Source: JAPUDQ01 sp964532145 (GTDB lineage: Bacteria; Patescibacteriota; Saccharimonadia; Saccharimonadales; Saccharimonadaceae). Taken from it: 23,839 bases of DNA. The stretch covers positions 1 through 23,839 of the forward strand of contig CAZHGM010000014.1 of NCBI GenBank assembly GCA_964532145.1. Reading direction: 5' to 3'. Shown in pieces: positions 15,007 to 21,898 of the stretch (its first letter is position 1; each line of letters opens with the position of its first letter). The position numbers and the translations under genes were made by a program. The notes beneath the pieces are model-generated. The model had not been told where the DNA came from and did not search any database. It saw only the letters and a program-made list of their open reading frames with translations.

Positions 15007-15576
15007 TTAGAAGCTTTCATTATTATTGATTTCATATGGCATTGTTGAGCGCGAATTGTTATTGAAATTATATGGGGGATTCAGCCTGCACGATGATGGG
15101 TCGTTATTGCAACTAGCATAATACATACTGAAAAACCCGATAGCGAGGATTGTTACGAGCGTTACAAGCGCTAATGAAACGACAGCGTAGATGAAGAACC
15201 CGTTTGCCCACTTGTTGTCGGTAGGTGTCGATGCCAGCGGCTTGCCGGCAGCATCGGTCTTTGTCCCGCGAAGTAGGAAAATGTCAATCAATCCCCATAT
15301 GACGAGTACGATGATAGCTAATCCGCCGACGAGTCCTAACATCGGTACAAGCATCGAGACGTATGAGCCGATAAATACCCAGAACCGAATCCAGCCAATT
15401 TGTTCGCCGCGGTATGCACGAGCAAGTCCTGTCGGCATCACAAATACAGCCAGCAGCATCATGACGAGGTAACTTCGTGTATCTTGTACGACTGGTGTCG
15501 CTGTAGTTGTAGTCCCCGTATTTGTTTTGGCAGGCTGCGGATCAGCCGATTGTGCTGTCTTTGCTGGTAGGCTCAT
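15007..15576 (-). CDS. TM2-domain-like membrane protein
   Basis: 189 residues. A Thr/Pro/Ala-rich tail (1-30) precedes three or four membrane helices (about 34-50, 62-80, 82-100 and 125-150). The GLARAYRGEQIGWIRFWVF stretch resembles the turn of TM2-type domains. The last 35 residues are Asn/Ser-rich, with two Cys that could form a disulfide outside the membrane. No function is known. It is upstream of murB with a 9-nt gap, so it is probably the first gene of a two-gene operon. Unlike many first genes here it has a leader (about 25 nt) with AAAGGA before the ATG. Confidence 0.75.
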   Translation of the reverse strand: MSLPAKTAQSADPQPAKTNTGTTTTATPVVQDTRSYLVMMLLAVFVMPTGLARAYRGEQIGWIRFWVFIGSYVSMLVPMLGLVGGLAIIVLVIWGLIDIFLLRGTKTDAAGKPLASTPTDNKWANGFFIYAVVSLALVTLVTILAIGFFSMYYASCNNDPSSCRLNPPYNFNNNSRSTMPYEINNNESF

Positions 15577-15607
15577 GATATTCCTTTAGATTAATTCTAT
15601 AAGATAT

Positions 15608-15613
15608 ATTATA
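15608..15613 (-). promoter_or_regulatory. -10 box of the TM2-like/murB operon
   Basis: Minus-strand TATAAT at 15613..15608 preceded by TG. Predicted +1 is 15601. Confidence 0.6.
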
Positions 15614-15711
15614 CACCGTGTCACCAGAGCCAGTGGTCTTAGTATGACATTCGCTCACTACTGCCTTCACAAGCTACTCTTTATTCTTAATCGGGCTAAA
15701 ACGATAGAATT

Positions 15712-16083
15712 TCATACATTAGCGTCCACAAATTCCTTTAGAGCGACCAGATCTTCTTTTGTATGGTCATAGAAATAGGTCAGGATTCCAACGGACTGTG
15801 CAGTTTCGGCAGCTTGCTTGTCATGCTCAAAGTAGATGGTATCTTCGGGCTTAAGGTTATATGCGTCCAGCAATATGTGCCAATAGCGGACATCGGTTTT
15901 CTCTGGATCGTGCTTGAGGGTAAAGACTTCGTAGGGACATTTATCGAGATTGAATTTTTTGAATTGTTCGTCATTTGCACCTGTCAGAACAATTTTACGA
16001 TTCGGGTATGAATCAAACAAATCCTGCATTTCTTTAAAGACTGTACCGTCTTCACGGATAAGTCCATTGATGGCGTCTACCCG
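15712..16083 (-). pseudogene. HAD-family hydrolase lacking its N-terminus
   Basis: Reading frame open from 16083, with the first ATG only at 16029 (105 residues from there). HAD motif II is seen as KIVLTGAN, and motif IV as PEDTIYFEHDKQ. Just before the ATG the frame encodes VDAINGLIREDG, which looks like the end of motif I. An Asp expected before it (DxD nucleophile) has been replaced by a junction with another gene's remnant. Without that Asp the phosphatase should be inactive. I call it a 5'-truncated pseudogene. A shortened protein from the ATG at 16029 cannot be excluded. Confidence 0.7.
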
Positions 16084-16268
16084 TTACTTCGTGGGCTTTT
16101 CATCTCCCACTCTAATTCCACCATCTTCATATCTGGCGTACGAGCTCCTTTGATTTGAACAGGAGGAAGCAACTCAATGTCATAGCCTTACTGTGTCAAG
16201 AACACGACTGTCCGATTTTCGTGCGTATGAAGTACAACACCATTTGGTATTATTTTTCCTTGTTTCAT
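16077..16268 (-). pseudogene. Broken CdiA-CT-like nuclease gene remnant
   Basis: From the ATG at 16268 the frame reads MKQGKIIPNGVVLHTHENRT, then VVFLTQ, a TAA stop (16190..16188), then GYDIELLPPVQIKGARTPDM and WEMKSPRSNG before a TAG. The GYD..LLPP..KG..TPD..WEMKSP pattern resembles the nuclease core of contact-dependent-inhibition-type (CdiA C-terminal) toxins and standalone relatives. The family call is from memory of the motif. The C-terminal half is missing and the sequence runs straight into the HAD fragment. A TATGCT box (16281..16276) places +1 at 16269, so the old leaderless promoter may survive. Confidence 0.55.
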
Positions 16269-16365
16269 TCTTTACAGCATATCTCATACGTCAGAGTAAT
16301 GAGTTGCTGGATATCATAGCGGAGTCCAAACTCATTTTACAGAGGCAATGAAAATTGGAAATAAA

Positions 16366-16395
16366 ATAGAGATTGGCATCAAAACCAATCTCTAT
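16366..16395 (-). terminator. Terminator of the NIF3C-RidA-SDR-hydrolase operon
   Basis: An 11-bp stem (ATAGAGATTGG/CCAATCTCTAT) with an 8-nt loop, followed on the minus strand by TTTATTT. It lies 48 nt after the hydrolase stop. Confidence 0.75.
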
Positions 16396-16443
16396 CTGTA
16401 ATTTCACTTTGGTACACAGTAATAGAGGAAGTCAAAAATGAGC

Positions 16444-17130
16444 TTAGTACCGTTCAGCTTGCTGGCTCGTAGCCTGACTTAGTGCTTTTGCAATTGTTCG
16501 GCTAAGTTCATCACTTCTAAGTATGAGATGGTGACCTTTTGTGTTGAGCCGCATGTTTTGTGCTCCCTCCAGATACGAACCTCGTTTGCTCCATACTTGA
16601 TTGTCAAAAGACGGATAGATTGAGGTAACTTTGCTGAGAATACTCTCAGGTAGCGTACTAAACGATTTAATTAGTGTTGAGCTGGGAAGCAACTCACGAA
16701 CAATCTTTGTTCGCAGCAAATGACCGTTGAGGACTCCATGGAACGGTGCTGCTATTGTGATGACCTTAGCTATCCTCGAATCATTTAGAGTAAGTGTCTT
16801 AACTGCGACCAGACCACCACTGCTGTGACCAACAAGCACCACCTCTGTTAACTTTTTACCATCTATGTATTCGGAGATGTGCTTGGCGGTTGACTGTATG
16901 CCCATATTCTTTTTATGACCATAGATTGCTTGGGCGTGTACGACATTGTAGTTATCCTGAAGAGTCTTGCTGAGGTTTCTGAAATATAATGAGGTTTCAT
17001 ATACGCCAGGAACAACAATCACTGTTCTTAAATCGGGATTGAGCCTAGTCGGATTTTGACGAACGAAAAACGAGGCTACTTTAAGGATTGCAGCATAGCA
17101 ATAATCAAGAAATCCGATAATAACTTTCAT
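16444..17130 (-). CDS. Alpha/beta-hydrolase (lipase/esterase type)
   Basis: 228 residues. A hydrophobic start (about 1-22) may be a membrane anchor. The nucleophile Ser103 lies in VGHSSGG; Asp176 in PSFDNQ and His200 or His201 in TKGHHLIL are candidates to complete the triad. An oxyanion-type VVPGVYET stretch (39-46) precedes it. Together these suggest an esterase, thioesterase or acyl hydrolase acting at the membrane; the substrate is unknown. It is the last gene of a four-gene operon, with only 3 nt after the SDR stop and no clear ribosome-binding site, so translation is probably coupled. Confidence 0.85.
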   Translation of the reverse strand: MKVIIGFLDYCYAAILKVASFFVRQNPTRLNPDLRTVIVVPGVYETSLYFRNLSKTLQDNYNVVHAQAIYGHKKNMGIQSTAKHISEYIDGKKLTEVVLVGHSSGGLVAVKTLTLNDSRIAKVITIAAPFHGVLNGHLLRTKIVRELLPSSTLIKSFSTLPESILSKVTSIYPSFDNQVWSKRGSYLEGAQNMRLNTKGHHLILRSDELSRTIAKALSQATSQQAERY

Positions 17131-17133
17131 ATA

Positions 17134-17781
17134 TCATTTTCTATTGACGATAACTTCACTAACTTCCATATTCTTCGGTAAGTCGAGAATGTTTTTAACA
17201 AATACTGCCACGTCCTCTGGCTGCATCCATGATTCATCAGTAGGGTTCTCGCCTGTTTTCTTAAAAAATCCTGTTTGCATACCACCTGGACAAAAGCTAA
17301 TGACTCTACATTTGGTGCCTTTGAGCTCTTCTTGCAGAGCCTTTGTGTAGCCTCGTTCAGCCCATTTAGAAGCAGTATAAACAGGGTGGGCAGGATTGCC
17401 TTTTGTTCCTGCTGTCGAGATAACGTTCAAGACATCTGCTTCATCTTGCTTGATTCGCTCAATTAGCTCGGAGGTAAGCAACATTGGTGCTTTTACATTT
17501 GTAGACATGAGACGCTTAATCTCGTCTTCTGTGATACCACCAAAACGTTCTTCGCTAAACGTGCCAATGCAATTTATAAATGCTTTAATTGGCTCGGCGA
17601 GTTCGAGTATCTGGTTTGCTGCCTTTTGTATTTCTTCACCTTCTCGAAGACTTAACACGATGTTATGGTCGGCATATTCGCATTCACGCCGAGAAATATT
17701 AACGACTTTCTCACCAGCTTCTTTATAGAGTTTCGCTACCTGTAGGCCTAAGCCGTCGCTTGCACCTGTGATTACTATCAT
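17134..17781 (-). CDS. Short-chain dehydrogenase/reductase
   Basis: A 215-residue classical SDR. The nucleotide-binding motif TGASDGLG (5-12), structural Asn95, and catalytic Ser122, Tyr135 and Lys139 (YTASK) are all present. Arg31-Arg32 after the second beta strand would favour NADPH. The substrate is not apparent. The ATG at 17781 overlaps the RidA stop as ATGA, so it is translationally coupled. With RidA upstream and a hydrolase downstream, the operon may detoxify or recycle small reactive metabolites; that is inference. Confidence 0.9.
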   Translation of the reverse strand: MIVITGASDGLGLQVAKLYKEAGEKVVNISRRECEYADHNIVLSLREGEEIQKAANQILELAEPIKAFINCIGTFSEERFGGITEDEIKRLMSTNVKAPMLLTSELIERIKQDEADVLNVISTAGTKGNPAHPVYTASKWAERGYTKALQEELKGTKCRVISFCPGGMQTGFFKKTGENPTDESWMQPEDVAVFVKNILDLPKNMEVSEVIVNRK

Positions 17782-18155
17782 TTTACCGCCACCACGCTTA
17801 CTTCAATCGTTGCACCTAGGGGTAGTTCCTTCACACAAATAGCCTCACGAGCAGGAAGGGGATTGTTTGCAAAGAACCTTGCGTAATGTCTGTTTAGGTC
17901 TGCCATCTGAGACATATCTGTTACATATATAGTTACTTTTACTATCTTGTAGAAACTCGAACCTGCGTCCTCGAGAATATTGGCGATGTTTGTCATTATC
18001 TGCTGAAGTTTCTCTTGAACTGTACCTTCAACGAGCTTTCCATCTGGAGAGTTATGGATTTGCCCTGAAACATATATGGTATCGTTTGCTACGATGGCTT
18101 GTGACAGGATTGAGTCAGCACTCGGTGCATGTTCGCTCGTTACTTTTTCTATCAC
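17778..18155 (-). CDS. RidA/YjgF-family enamine/imine deaminase
   Basis: 125 residues, the usual family length. RidA trimers hydrolyse reactive 2-aminoacrylate-type imines. The substrate-carboxylate Arg103 lies in PAREAICV and Glu118 in GATIEVSVVAV, the positions used by active RidA. Translation starts at GTG 18155, which overlaps the upstream stop as GTGA and follows GAGGAGG, a strong ribosome-binding site. It is the second gene of the operon. Members of the wider YjgF family that lack the Arg do other things; this one keeps it. Confidence 0.93.
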   Translation of the reverse strand: MIEKVTSEHAPSADSILSQAIVANDTIYVSGQIHNSPDGKLVEGTVQEKLQQIMTNIANILEDAGSSFYKIVKVTIYVTDMSQMADLNRHYARFFANNPLPAREAICVKELPLGATIEVSVVAVK

Positions 18156-18478
18156 AATTCCTCCTCTTCTAGTAATGGGTAAATGTCAAAAGCAACTTCA
18201 TCGTAAGGATGCGCTCGCTTCATAGCTTCAATGGCGGCTTTGGCGTTTTCTCGCTCGCAAACAACTTCGACTCGCTCTTCTTCGACTATCTCTAGATTGT
18301 TTGCAGTACCAATATGAGGGCTTGCTTTGTCAGATGGAATAAATCTGCCCTTACCAGTAACTGAGTAGCTGCAGTAACTGTATTCGCCAATCTTACCGGC
18401 ACCAGCCGAGCCTAGAGCCTCACGAACTTTATTGGCATTGGCATGTGGTACAAAAGTGACGATTTTTACTTTGTTCAT
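18152..18478 (-). CDS. Stand-alone NIF3/YqfO C-terminal (PII/CutA-like) domain protein
   Basis: 108 residues. KIVTFVPHANANKVREALGS at the start and AHPYDEVAFDIYPL near the end are the signatures of the ferredoxin-fold domain that is inserted in, or stands apart from, NIF3-family (DUF34) proteins. Such stand-alone forms resemble CutA/PII trimers; their molecular role is not established. ATG 18478 is chosen because a TAAAAT box at 18491..18486 predicts +1 at 18479. The upstream in-frame ATG at 18514 lies before that promoter. It is the first gene of the operon and overlaps RidA by GTGA. Confidence 0.88.
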   Translation of the reverse strand: MNKVKIVTFVPHANANKVREALGSAGAGKIGEYSYCSYSVTGKGRFIPSDKASPHIGTANNLEIVEEERVEVVCERENAKAAIEAMKRAHPYDEVAFDIYPLLEEEEL

Positions 18479-18485
18479 TACGCAT

Positions 18486-18491
18486 ATTTTA
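18486..18491 (-). promoter_or_regulatory. -10 box of the NIF3C-RidA operon
   Basis: Minus-strand TAAAAT at 18491..18486. Predicted +1 is 18479, one base before the ATG. Confidence 0.6.
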
Positions 18492-18529
18492 CCACTTTTC
18501 ACAACATTCAACACTCGTCATTTAGACTG

Positions 18530-18700
18530 TCATTCAAATATGACTTTTATCCATGCAAGTTCATCGTCTAGATGTTCATTCAACCTCAGTCGCTCCACCA
18601 ACCCCTCCACCACCACAAACTCCACATAAATAGCCACATTCGTGTAATTGGGCTCAATACCATCTCGTTCTAATTCTTCTTGGATTCTGGTGAGCTTCAT
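18530..18700 (-). CDS. Small hypothetical protein (56 residues)
   Basis: ATG 18700 to TGA 18530 encodes MKLTRIQEELERDGIEPNYT followed by a Val/Glu-rich stretch and ending AWIKVIFE. There is no signal peptide; it looks like one amphipathic helix then a beta-rich part. Support for a real gene is the TAAAAT box (18712..18707) whose predicted +1 is exactly the A of this ATG. The promoter abuts the truncated serine-recombinase remnant on the other strand. A run of GTG/GAG codons gives the Val-Val-Val-Glu segment. No function can be suggested. Confidence 0.5.
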   Translation of the reverse strand: MKLTRIQEELERDGIEPNYTNVAIYVEFVVVEGLVERLRLNEHLDDELAWIKVIFE

Positions 18701-18706
18701 ACTTTA

Positions 18707-18712
18707 ATTTTA
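18707..18712 (-). promoter_or_regulatory. -10 box of the 56-residue gene
   Basis: Minus-strand TAAAAT at 18712..18707 with exactly six bases before the ATG at 18700, a leaderless arrangement. Confidence 0.5.
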
Positions 18713-19186
18713 ATGTGCACCCAAAAGCGTGAATGCAGCCAAAAGATGACAGTCAGCAAAATGACGCCGCAGGAAATGACGACTGCTATTCGTAAAGAAA
18801 TATCAAAATATACGATTATGGACGAGTTCTTTCAGTGGACATGCCAGTATCTTGATGAGTTTCATGAAGACGAGGCAAAAAATCGAGAGATAATCCTCAA
18901 TAACCAAATGAAATCGATACGAGAGATAGAGCGTGATATCAACGACCTACAGCGAGCTATATATAAGGGCAAAGTAGACGATGCCTTTTATAAAAGCGAG
19001 AAACAGGAGCTAGATGACAGGTTAGTTCTACTGCGTGGTCAGTTTGAAGACCAACAAAATGCCAACAAGCGACACCGTCAACTACTCGAAAAGTATTTTA
19101 ACTTCGCCCGCTATGCGAAAGAGGACTTCGAAAGTGACGATGACTTAAAGAAAAAGGAAGTCTTGTCGATTATAGGTCAAAACTAG
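18713..19186 (+). pseudogene. C-terminal remnant of a large serine recombinase
   Basis: The frame encodes CTQKRECSQK, like the second half of the recombinase zinc ribbon, then MDEFFQW and a long charged coiled coil with IREIERDINDLQRAIYKGKV. It ends with EKYFNFARYAKEDFESDDDL and EVLSIIGQN. This order is the C-terminal third of large serine recombinases (resolvase/integrase of mobile elements). The catalytic resolvase domain, the recombinase domain and the first zinc-ribbon Cys pair are absent, and the end also looks short. It cannot be active. It marks an old integration or excision event in this region. Confidence 0.75.
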
Positions 19187-19203
19187 TCCCGAACAGATGA
19201 AAA

Positions 19204-19226
19204 AAGACGCTTTCGCGCCTCTTATT
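19204..19226 (+). terminator. Weak hairpin after the recombinase remnant
   Basis: AAGACGC and GCGCCTCTT pair with a 2-nt bulge around TTTC, followed by ATT. It could be a decayed terminator. Confidence 0.3.
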
Positions 19227-19361
19227 CAACTATGGTACCACCTACCTGACGTATTACGAATAGAGTGCTACCAAGCAATTATGCATATCTCTAAAGAATT
19301 GCGCATATCTAGAGAGTATCTAGGGTTTAGCTCACCCAGCTTGGCAGCTACTTAGGTTTTC

Positions 19362-19856
19362 TCAAGGTACCAACTCAAACTTTGTTACTGCTATTTCCCG
19401 TCCTTGCTTTATGGAATAAAAAACAGTGTCCTCTACGGCTACAAAGCCTAATGATGCATAGAATAATTTGAGCTTCTCATTATCCGCCAAACAGTCCAGC
19501 CTAATGGGTGTCAACATACTGAAATTTGCTCTAACATCGGGTAGCATTTGGGCTTCAAAAAAGCCTTGTCCACGAACAGTATTACTAGTGGCAATCTTGG
19601 CAAGATACAATGCAGAAGGCTGACCATCTAAATCATTCCAAATTGCAGCGTTAGGGGAAGTGGTTGCAAGAAGTGCGCCGTCTATGCCTTGATTGTTATC
19701 CCAACCAAAAAGAGCATTAGTTGCTATGAGTCCACTGGCAAAGTCTTCGTTTATTGGGTTGGGCCAGTCAATATGGCCTACAGAATTAGCATGCCGAGAA
19801 GCTTGGCTATATAAGTCAGTTATTGCAGAAGTGTCTTCAGGCACCAATAGTCGCAT
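19362..19856 (-). CDS. GNAT-family N-acetyltransferase
   Basis: 164 residues. The order fits GNAT: an N-terminal MRLLVPEDTSAITDLYSQAS helix region, a central LYLAKIATSN strand followed by VRGQGFFEAQML in the place of the acetyl-CoA loop (R/Q-x-x-G-x-G/A), then LDCLADNEKLKLFYASLGF, the usual motif B ending. The acceptor is unknown; related small GNATs modify amino acids, antibiotics or protein N-termini. The gene stands alone with a leaderless promoter and sits next to tRNA-Arg in the accessory region, so it may have been acquired with it. Confidence 0.85.
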   Translation of the reverse strand: MRLLVPEDTSAITDLYSQASRHANSVGHIDWPNPINEDFASGLIATNALFGWDNNQGIDGALLATTSPNAAIWNDLDGQPSALYLAKIATSNTVRGQGFFEAQMLPDVRANFSMLTPIRLDCLADNEKLKLFYASLGFVAVEDTVFYSIKQGREIAVTKFELVP

Positions 19857-19862
19857 GTGTAA

Positions 19863-19871
19863 ACTATACCA
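19863..19871 (-). promoter_or_regulatory. Extended -10 promoter of the GNAT gene
   Basis: Minus-strand TGGTATAGT at 19871..19863. Exactly six bases separate TATAGT from the ATG at 19856, so the mRNA should be leaderless. Confidence 0.7.
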
Positions 19872-19963
19872 GCTTTGGGGTGGCCATTCGAATCAGCTAG
19901 AGGTGTAACCAAAATCAGCACACTTTATCGACATTTAACAGAGGTCAATTTATAACAAGAATA

Positions 19964-20040
19964 TGGTACACCCGGCAGGATTCGAACCTACGACCCTCTG
20001 TTCCGAAGACAGATGCTCTAATCCGCTGAGCTACGGGTGC
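19964..20040 (-). tRNA. tRNA-Arg(TCG)
   Basis: Acceptor GCACCCG pairs with CGGGTGT (G1:T72 wobble), discriminator A, CCA encoded. Anticodon stem TCTGT/ACAGA with loop CTTCGGA gives TCG. D and T arms are regular. Confidence 0.95.
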
Positions 20041-20065
20041 GCGTCAGCGCACATTACATTCTCGG

Positions 20066-20090
20066 TTTGGCACATAACCTATGTGCCAAA
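20066..20090. repeat. Perfect 11-bp inverted repeat
   Basis: TTTGGCACATA and TATGTGCCAAA around a 3-nt loop, upstream of tRNA-Arg(TCG) on its template side. No T run follows, so an operator, a processed hairpin or a recombination site is as likely as a terminator. Confidence 0.6.
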
Positions 20091-20116
20091 GCCTACCATT
20101 TCATGGCGCTTCCTTT

Positions 20117-20167
20117 TGCATATACAAACAGCGTAAAAACAAGTGTTACGTTTGGTTTGTATCTGCA
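20117..20167. repeat. Imperfect 20-22 nt inverted repeat
   Basis: Left arm TGCATATACAAAC (20117-20129) matches the complement of GTTTGTATCTGCA (20155-20167) at 12 of 13 positions. An inner CGTAA/TTACG pair continues the stem. It forms a long hairpin with no attached gene. Confidence 0.5.
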
Positions 20168-20375
20168 TAAATCGCAAGGTACAAAACCACATATATCACA
20201 AAAGAACAGAGGTGATTATAGCAGAAAATTGTTACAAGTACCACTGCTCTATCCTATTCAGTTGATTCAGGTCGTTACAATAACAGATAAGCCCATTTAC
20301 TCAATTGGGGATCCTTCAGCGTCATATAATCGCAAGTATGCTCTATCCAATTGATTAAAATTAAGCTGTTTGGTT

Positions 20376-20381
20376 TACAAT
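20376..20381 (+). promoter_or_regulatory. -10 box of tRNA-Arg(CCG)
   Basis: TACAAT with predicted +1 at 20388, 4 nt before the tRNA. Confidence 0.55.
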
Positions 20382-20391
20382 TATGTAATAC

Positions 20392-20468
20392 GCCCCGTTA
20401 GCTCAATTGGATAGAGCATTGGTTTCCGGTACCAAAGGTTGCAGGTTCGACCCCTGTGCGGGGTACCA
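20392..20468 (+). tRNA. tRNA-Arg(CCG)
   Basis: Acceptor GCCCCGT pairs with GCGGGGT (G:T at both ends), discriminator A, CCA encoded. Anticodon stem TTGGT/ACCAA, loop TTCCGGT, anticodon CCG. It is the third Arg tRNA in the window and stands directly before the repeat-flanked cassette, in the position typical of an integration target. Confidence 0.95.
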
Positions 20469-20487
20469 AAAGCGAACTTTTCGGGAA

Positions 20488-20567
20488 ATTGCGGCGTGAA
20501 AGTGCCGTTTTTTCTTTGGTTGCGCTCCGCGCAGGCCTAGAAAAAACGGCACTCATGCGCCGCAATT
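20488..20567. repeat. Long hairpin after tRNA-Arg(CCG)
   Basis: Arms 20488-20515 and 20539-20567 pair over about 25 bp (ATTGCGGCG, a short mismatch, then AGTGCCGTTTTTTCT) around a 23-nt loop. The T6 in the left arm could also end the tRNA transcript. Confidence 0.75.
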
Positions 20568-20580
20568 CTGACTTTTTCCC

Positions 20581-20716
20581 AATTTTGGTAGCTTTTTACG
20601 ACTACGCTAGAACCTATTTTAGCACGAAGNNNNNNNNNNNNNNNNNNTGGTTATCTTTTTTGTAATTCACCCGCCGTATTTTTTTTGGAAGTTGAGAAGG
20701 TGTTTTCTGGTCGGTT
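20581..20716. repeat. Left inverted repeat (IR-L) of the three-gene cassette
   Basis: Inverted copy of 22571-22753. By eye 20581-20629 matches 44 of 49 bases of 22753..22705, and 20648-20716 matches 67 of 69 bases of 22639..22571. The copies are interrupted here by an 18-N gap. Confidence 0.9.
20630..20647. other. Assembly gap (18 N) inside IR-L
   Basis: The intact right copy has 65 bases at the matching place (22640-22704), including a GC-rich 8-bp hairpin and the tip of another. The true gap is therefore probably longer than 18 and hairpin-rich. Confidence 0.9.
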
Positions 20717-20717
20717 T

Positions 20718-20740
20718 TCACGCTGTTAGCGTGATATAAT
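20718..20740 (+). promoter_or_regulatory. Cassette promoter with hairpin/operator
   Basis: A perfect 7-bp palindrome TCACGCT-GTT-AGCGTGA (20718-20734) leads directly into TGATATAAT (20732-20740), an extended -10. Predicted +1 is 20747, one base before the ATG at 20748. Confidence 0.7.
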
Positions 20741-20747
20741 TTAAGAT

Positions 20748-21347
20748 ATGAAAAATGCAATCCTTATTCACGGCAAGCCAGGCAAAGACGAGTATTATGA
20801 CTCTACTTTTCCCTCTGCGAGCAATTTTCACTGGTTTCCATGGTTGCAAAAACAACTAGTGATAGTAGGTACCCCAACACAAACACCCGAGATGTTTATG
20901 GCATGGCAACCCGACTACCGTATCTGGTCAAAAGAACTTGAGCACTATGAGATTACGCCAGAAACAATTTTGGTTGGACATAGTTGTGGCGGCGGCTTCA
21001 TCGTTCAGTGGCTGAGTGAGCATAAAGATATACACGTCGATAAAGTTGTGCTGGTCGCGCCTTGGCTTGGACCAATCGGAAACAACGAAACAGATGACGA
21101 ACCAATTGGCGGTTTTTTCAAATTCGATATTGACCCCAAGCTGGTCGATCGGGTTGGTTCAATCACGATTTTTAACTCTGATAATGATGCTGAGAGTATC
21201 CATAGTGCGGTCAACCGCATACGTAAAGCAATTCCGTCCGTGCAGTATAAGGAGTTCCATAATCACGGGCATTTTTGCGGTAGCGATTTAGGTAAAGATG
21301 AGTTTCCGGAATTGCTGGAGGTAATAACGAAAGAGGCGGCACAATGA
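20748..21347 (+). CDS. RBBP9/YdeN-like serine hydrolase, copy 1
   Basis: A 199-residue alpha/beta hydrolase of the RBBP9 type, a small cytosolic serine hydrolase family. The start MKNAILIHGKPG is typical. The nucleophile is Ser79 in VGHSCGGGF, the acid Asp145 or Asp147 in FNSDNDAES, and the base His173 or His175 in NHGHF. The substrate is not known for this family in bacteria. It begins a three-gene unit, its stop overlapping the next start as ATGA. The two RBBP9-like proteins differ strongly, so they are not a recent duplication. Confidence 0.9.
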   Translation: MKNAILIHGKPGKDEYYDSTFPSASNFHWFPWLQKQLVIVGTPTQTPEMFMAWQPDYRIWSKELEHYEITPETILVGHSCGGGFIVQWLSEHKDIHVDKVVLVAPWLGPIGNNETDDEPIGGFFKFDIDPKLVDRVGSITIFNSDNDAESIHSAVNRIRKAIPSVQYKEFHNHGHFCGSDLGKDEFPELLEVITKEAAQ

Positions 21348-21898
21348 AAAACGCGATAATTATTCACGGCACAGAAGGCTATCCAGAAGAGAACTGGTTT
21401 CCATGGCTAAAAAATGAGCTAGAACTAATAGGTTATAACGTCATCGTGCCTCAATTCCCGTCGCCACCAGTTGTGCCAGCAAAAATCTCTGAGTGGTTTG
21501 GCGTATTGGATGAATACAAAGACAATATACATGAGGAAACGTTGCTTATTGGCCATAGTTTAGGCGGCGTATTCACTCTAAGAATACTGGAAAAGCTAGA
21601 TAAACCCGTCGCAGGAGCATTTTTAACTGGCACTCCGATTGGCGAGAAGCCGATATTAAATTACGACAGAGATGTTGCGTTTAGCGGCTTCAACTTTAAC
21701 TGGGAAAAGATAAGACAAAACGCAAAGCGTTTTGTAGTTTTTCAATCAGATGATGACCCGTATGTTGGACTTGAGAACGGTAAAAAGTTAGCGGAAAATC
21801 TTGGAGTTGAATTGCATTTTGTGCCAAATGCAGGGCATTTTAATACGAAAGCTGGCTATACGAAATTTCCTGAGCTTCTCAACGAGATTATCAAATGA
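21344..21898 (+). CDS. RBBP9/YdeN-like serine hydrolase, copy 2
   Basis: A 184-residue RBBP9-type alpha/beta hydrolase. The start MKNAIIIHGTEGYPEENWFP is followed by nucleophile Ser72 in IGHSLGGV, an acidic DDD group at 136-138 and His165 in NAGHFN. It is close to the usual family size (180-200). GAGG lies upstream of the ATG at 21344, inside the preceding gene. Its stop at 21896-21898 overlaps an ATG (21895) that looks like the original start of the HD gene but is now one base out of frame with it. Confidence 0.92.
   Translation: MKNAIIIHGTEGYPEENWFPWLKNELELIGYNVIVPQFPSPPVVPAKISEWFGVLDEYKDNIHEETLLIGHSLGGVFTLRILEKLDKPVAGAFLTGTPIGEKPILNYDRDVAFSGFNFNWEKIRQNAKRFVVFQSDDDPYVGLENGKKLAENLGVELHFVPNAGHFNTKAGYTKFPELLNEIIK

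Larger units (their letters stand above)
20041..20391. other. Gene-free stretch between two tRNA-Arg genes
   Basis: No convincing gene in about 350 nt between divergent tRNA-Arg(TCG) and tRNA-Arg(CCG). It contains the two inverted repeats listed separately and the tRNA-Arg(CCG) -10 box. A frame open from 20037 to 20354 starts inside the tRNA and looks accidental. Confidence 0.6.

Noticed and set aside
20037..20354. 105-codon plus-strand frame between tRNA-Arg genes
   Set aside because: It starts in the tRNA on the other strand and crosses two palindromes; the protein shows no family features.
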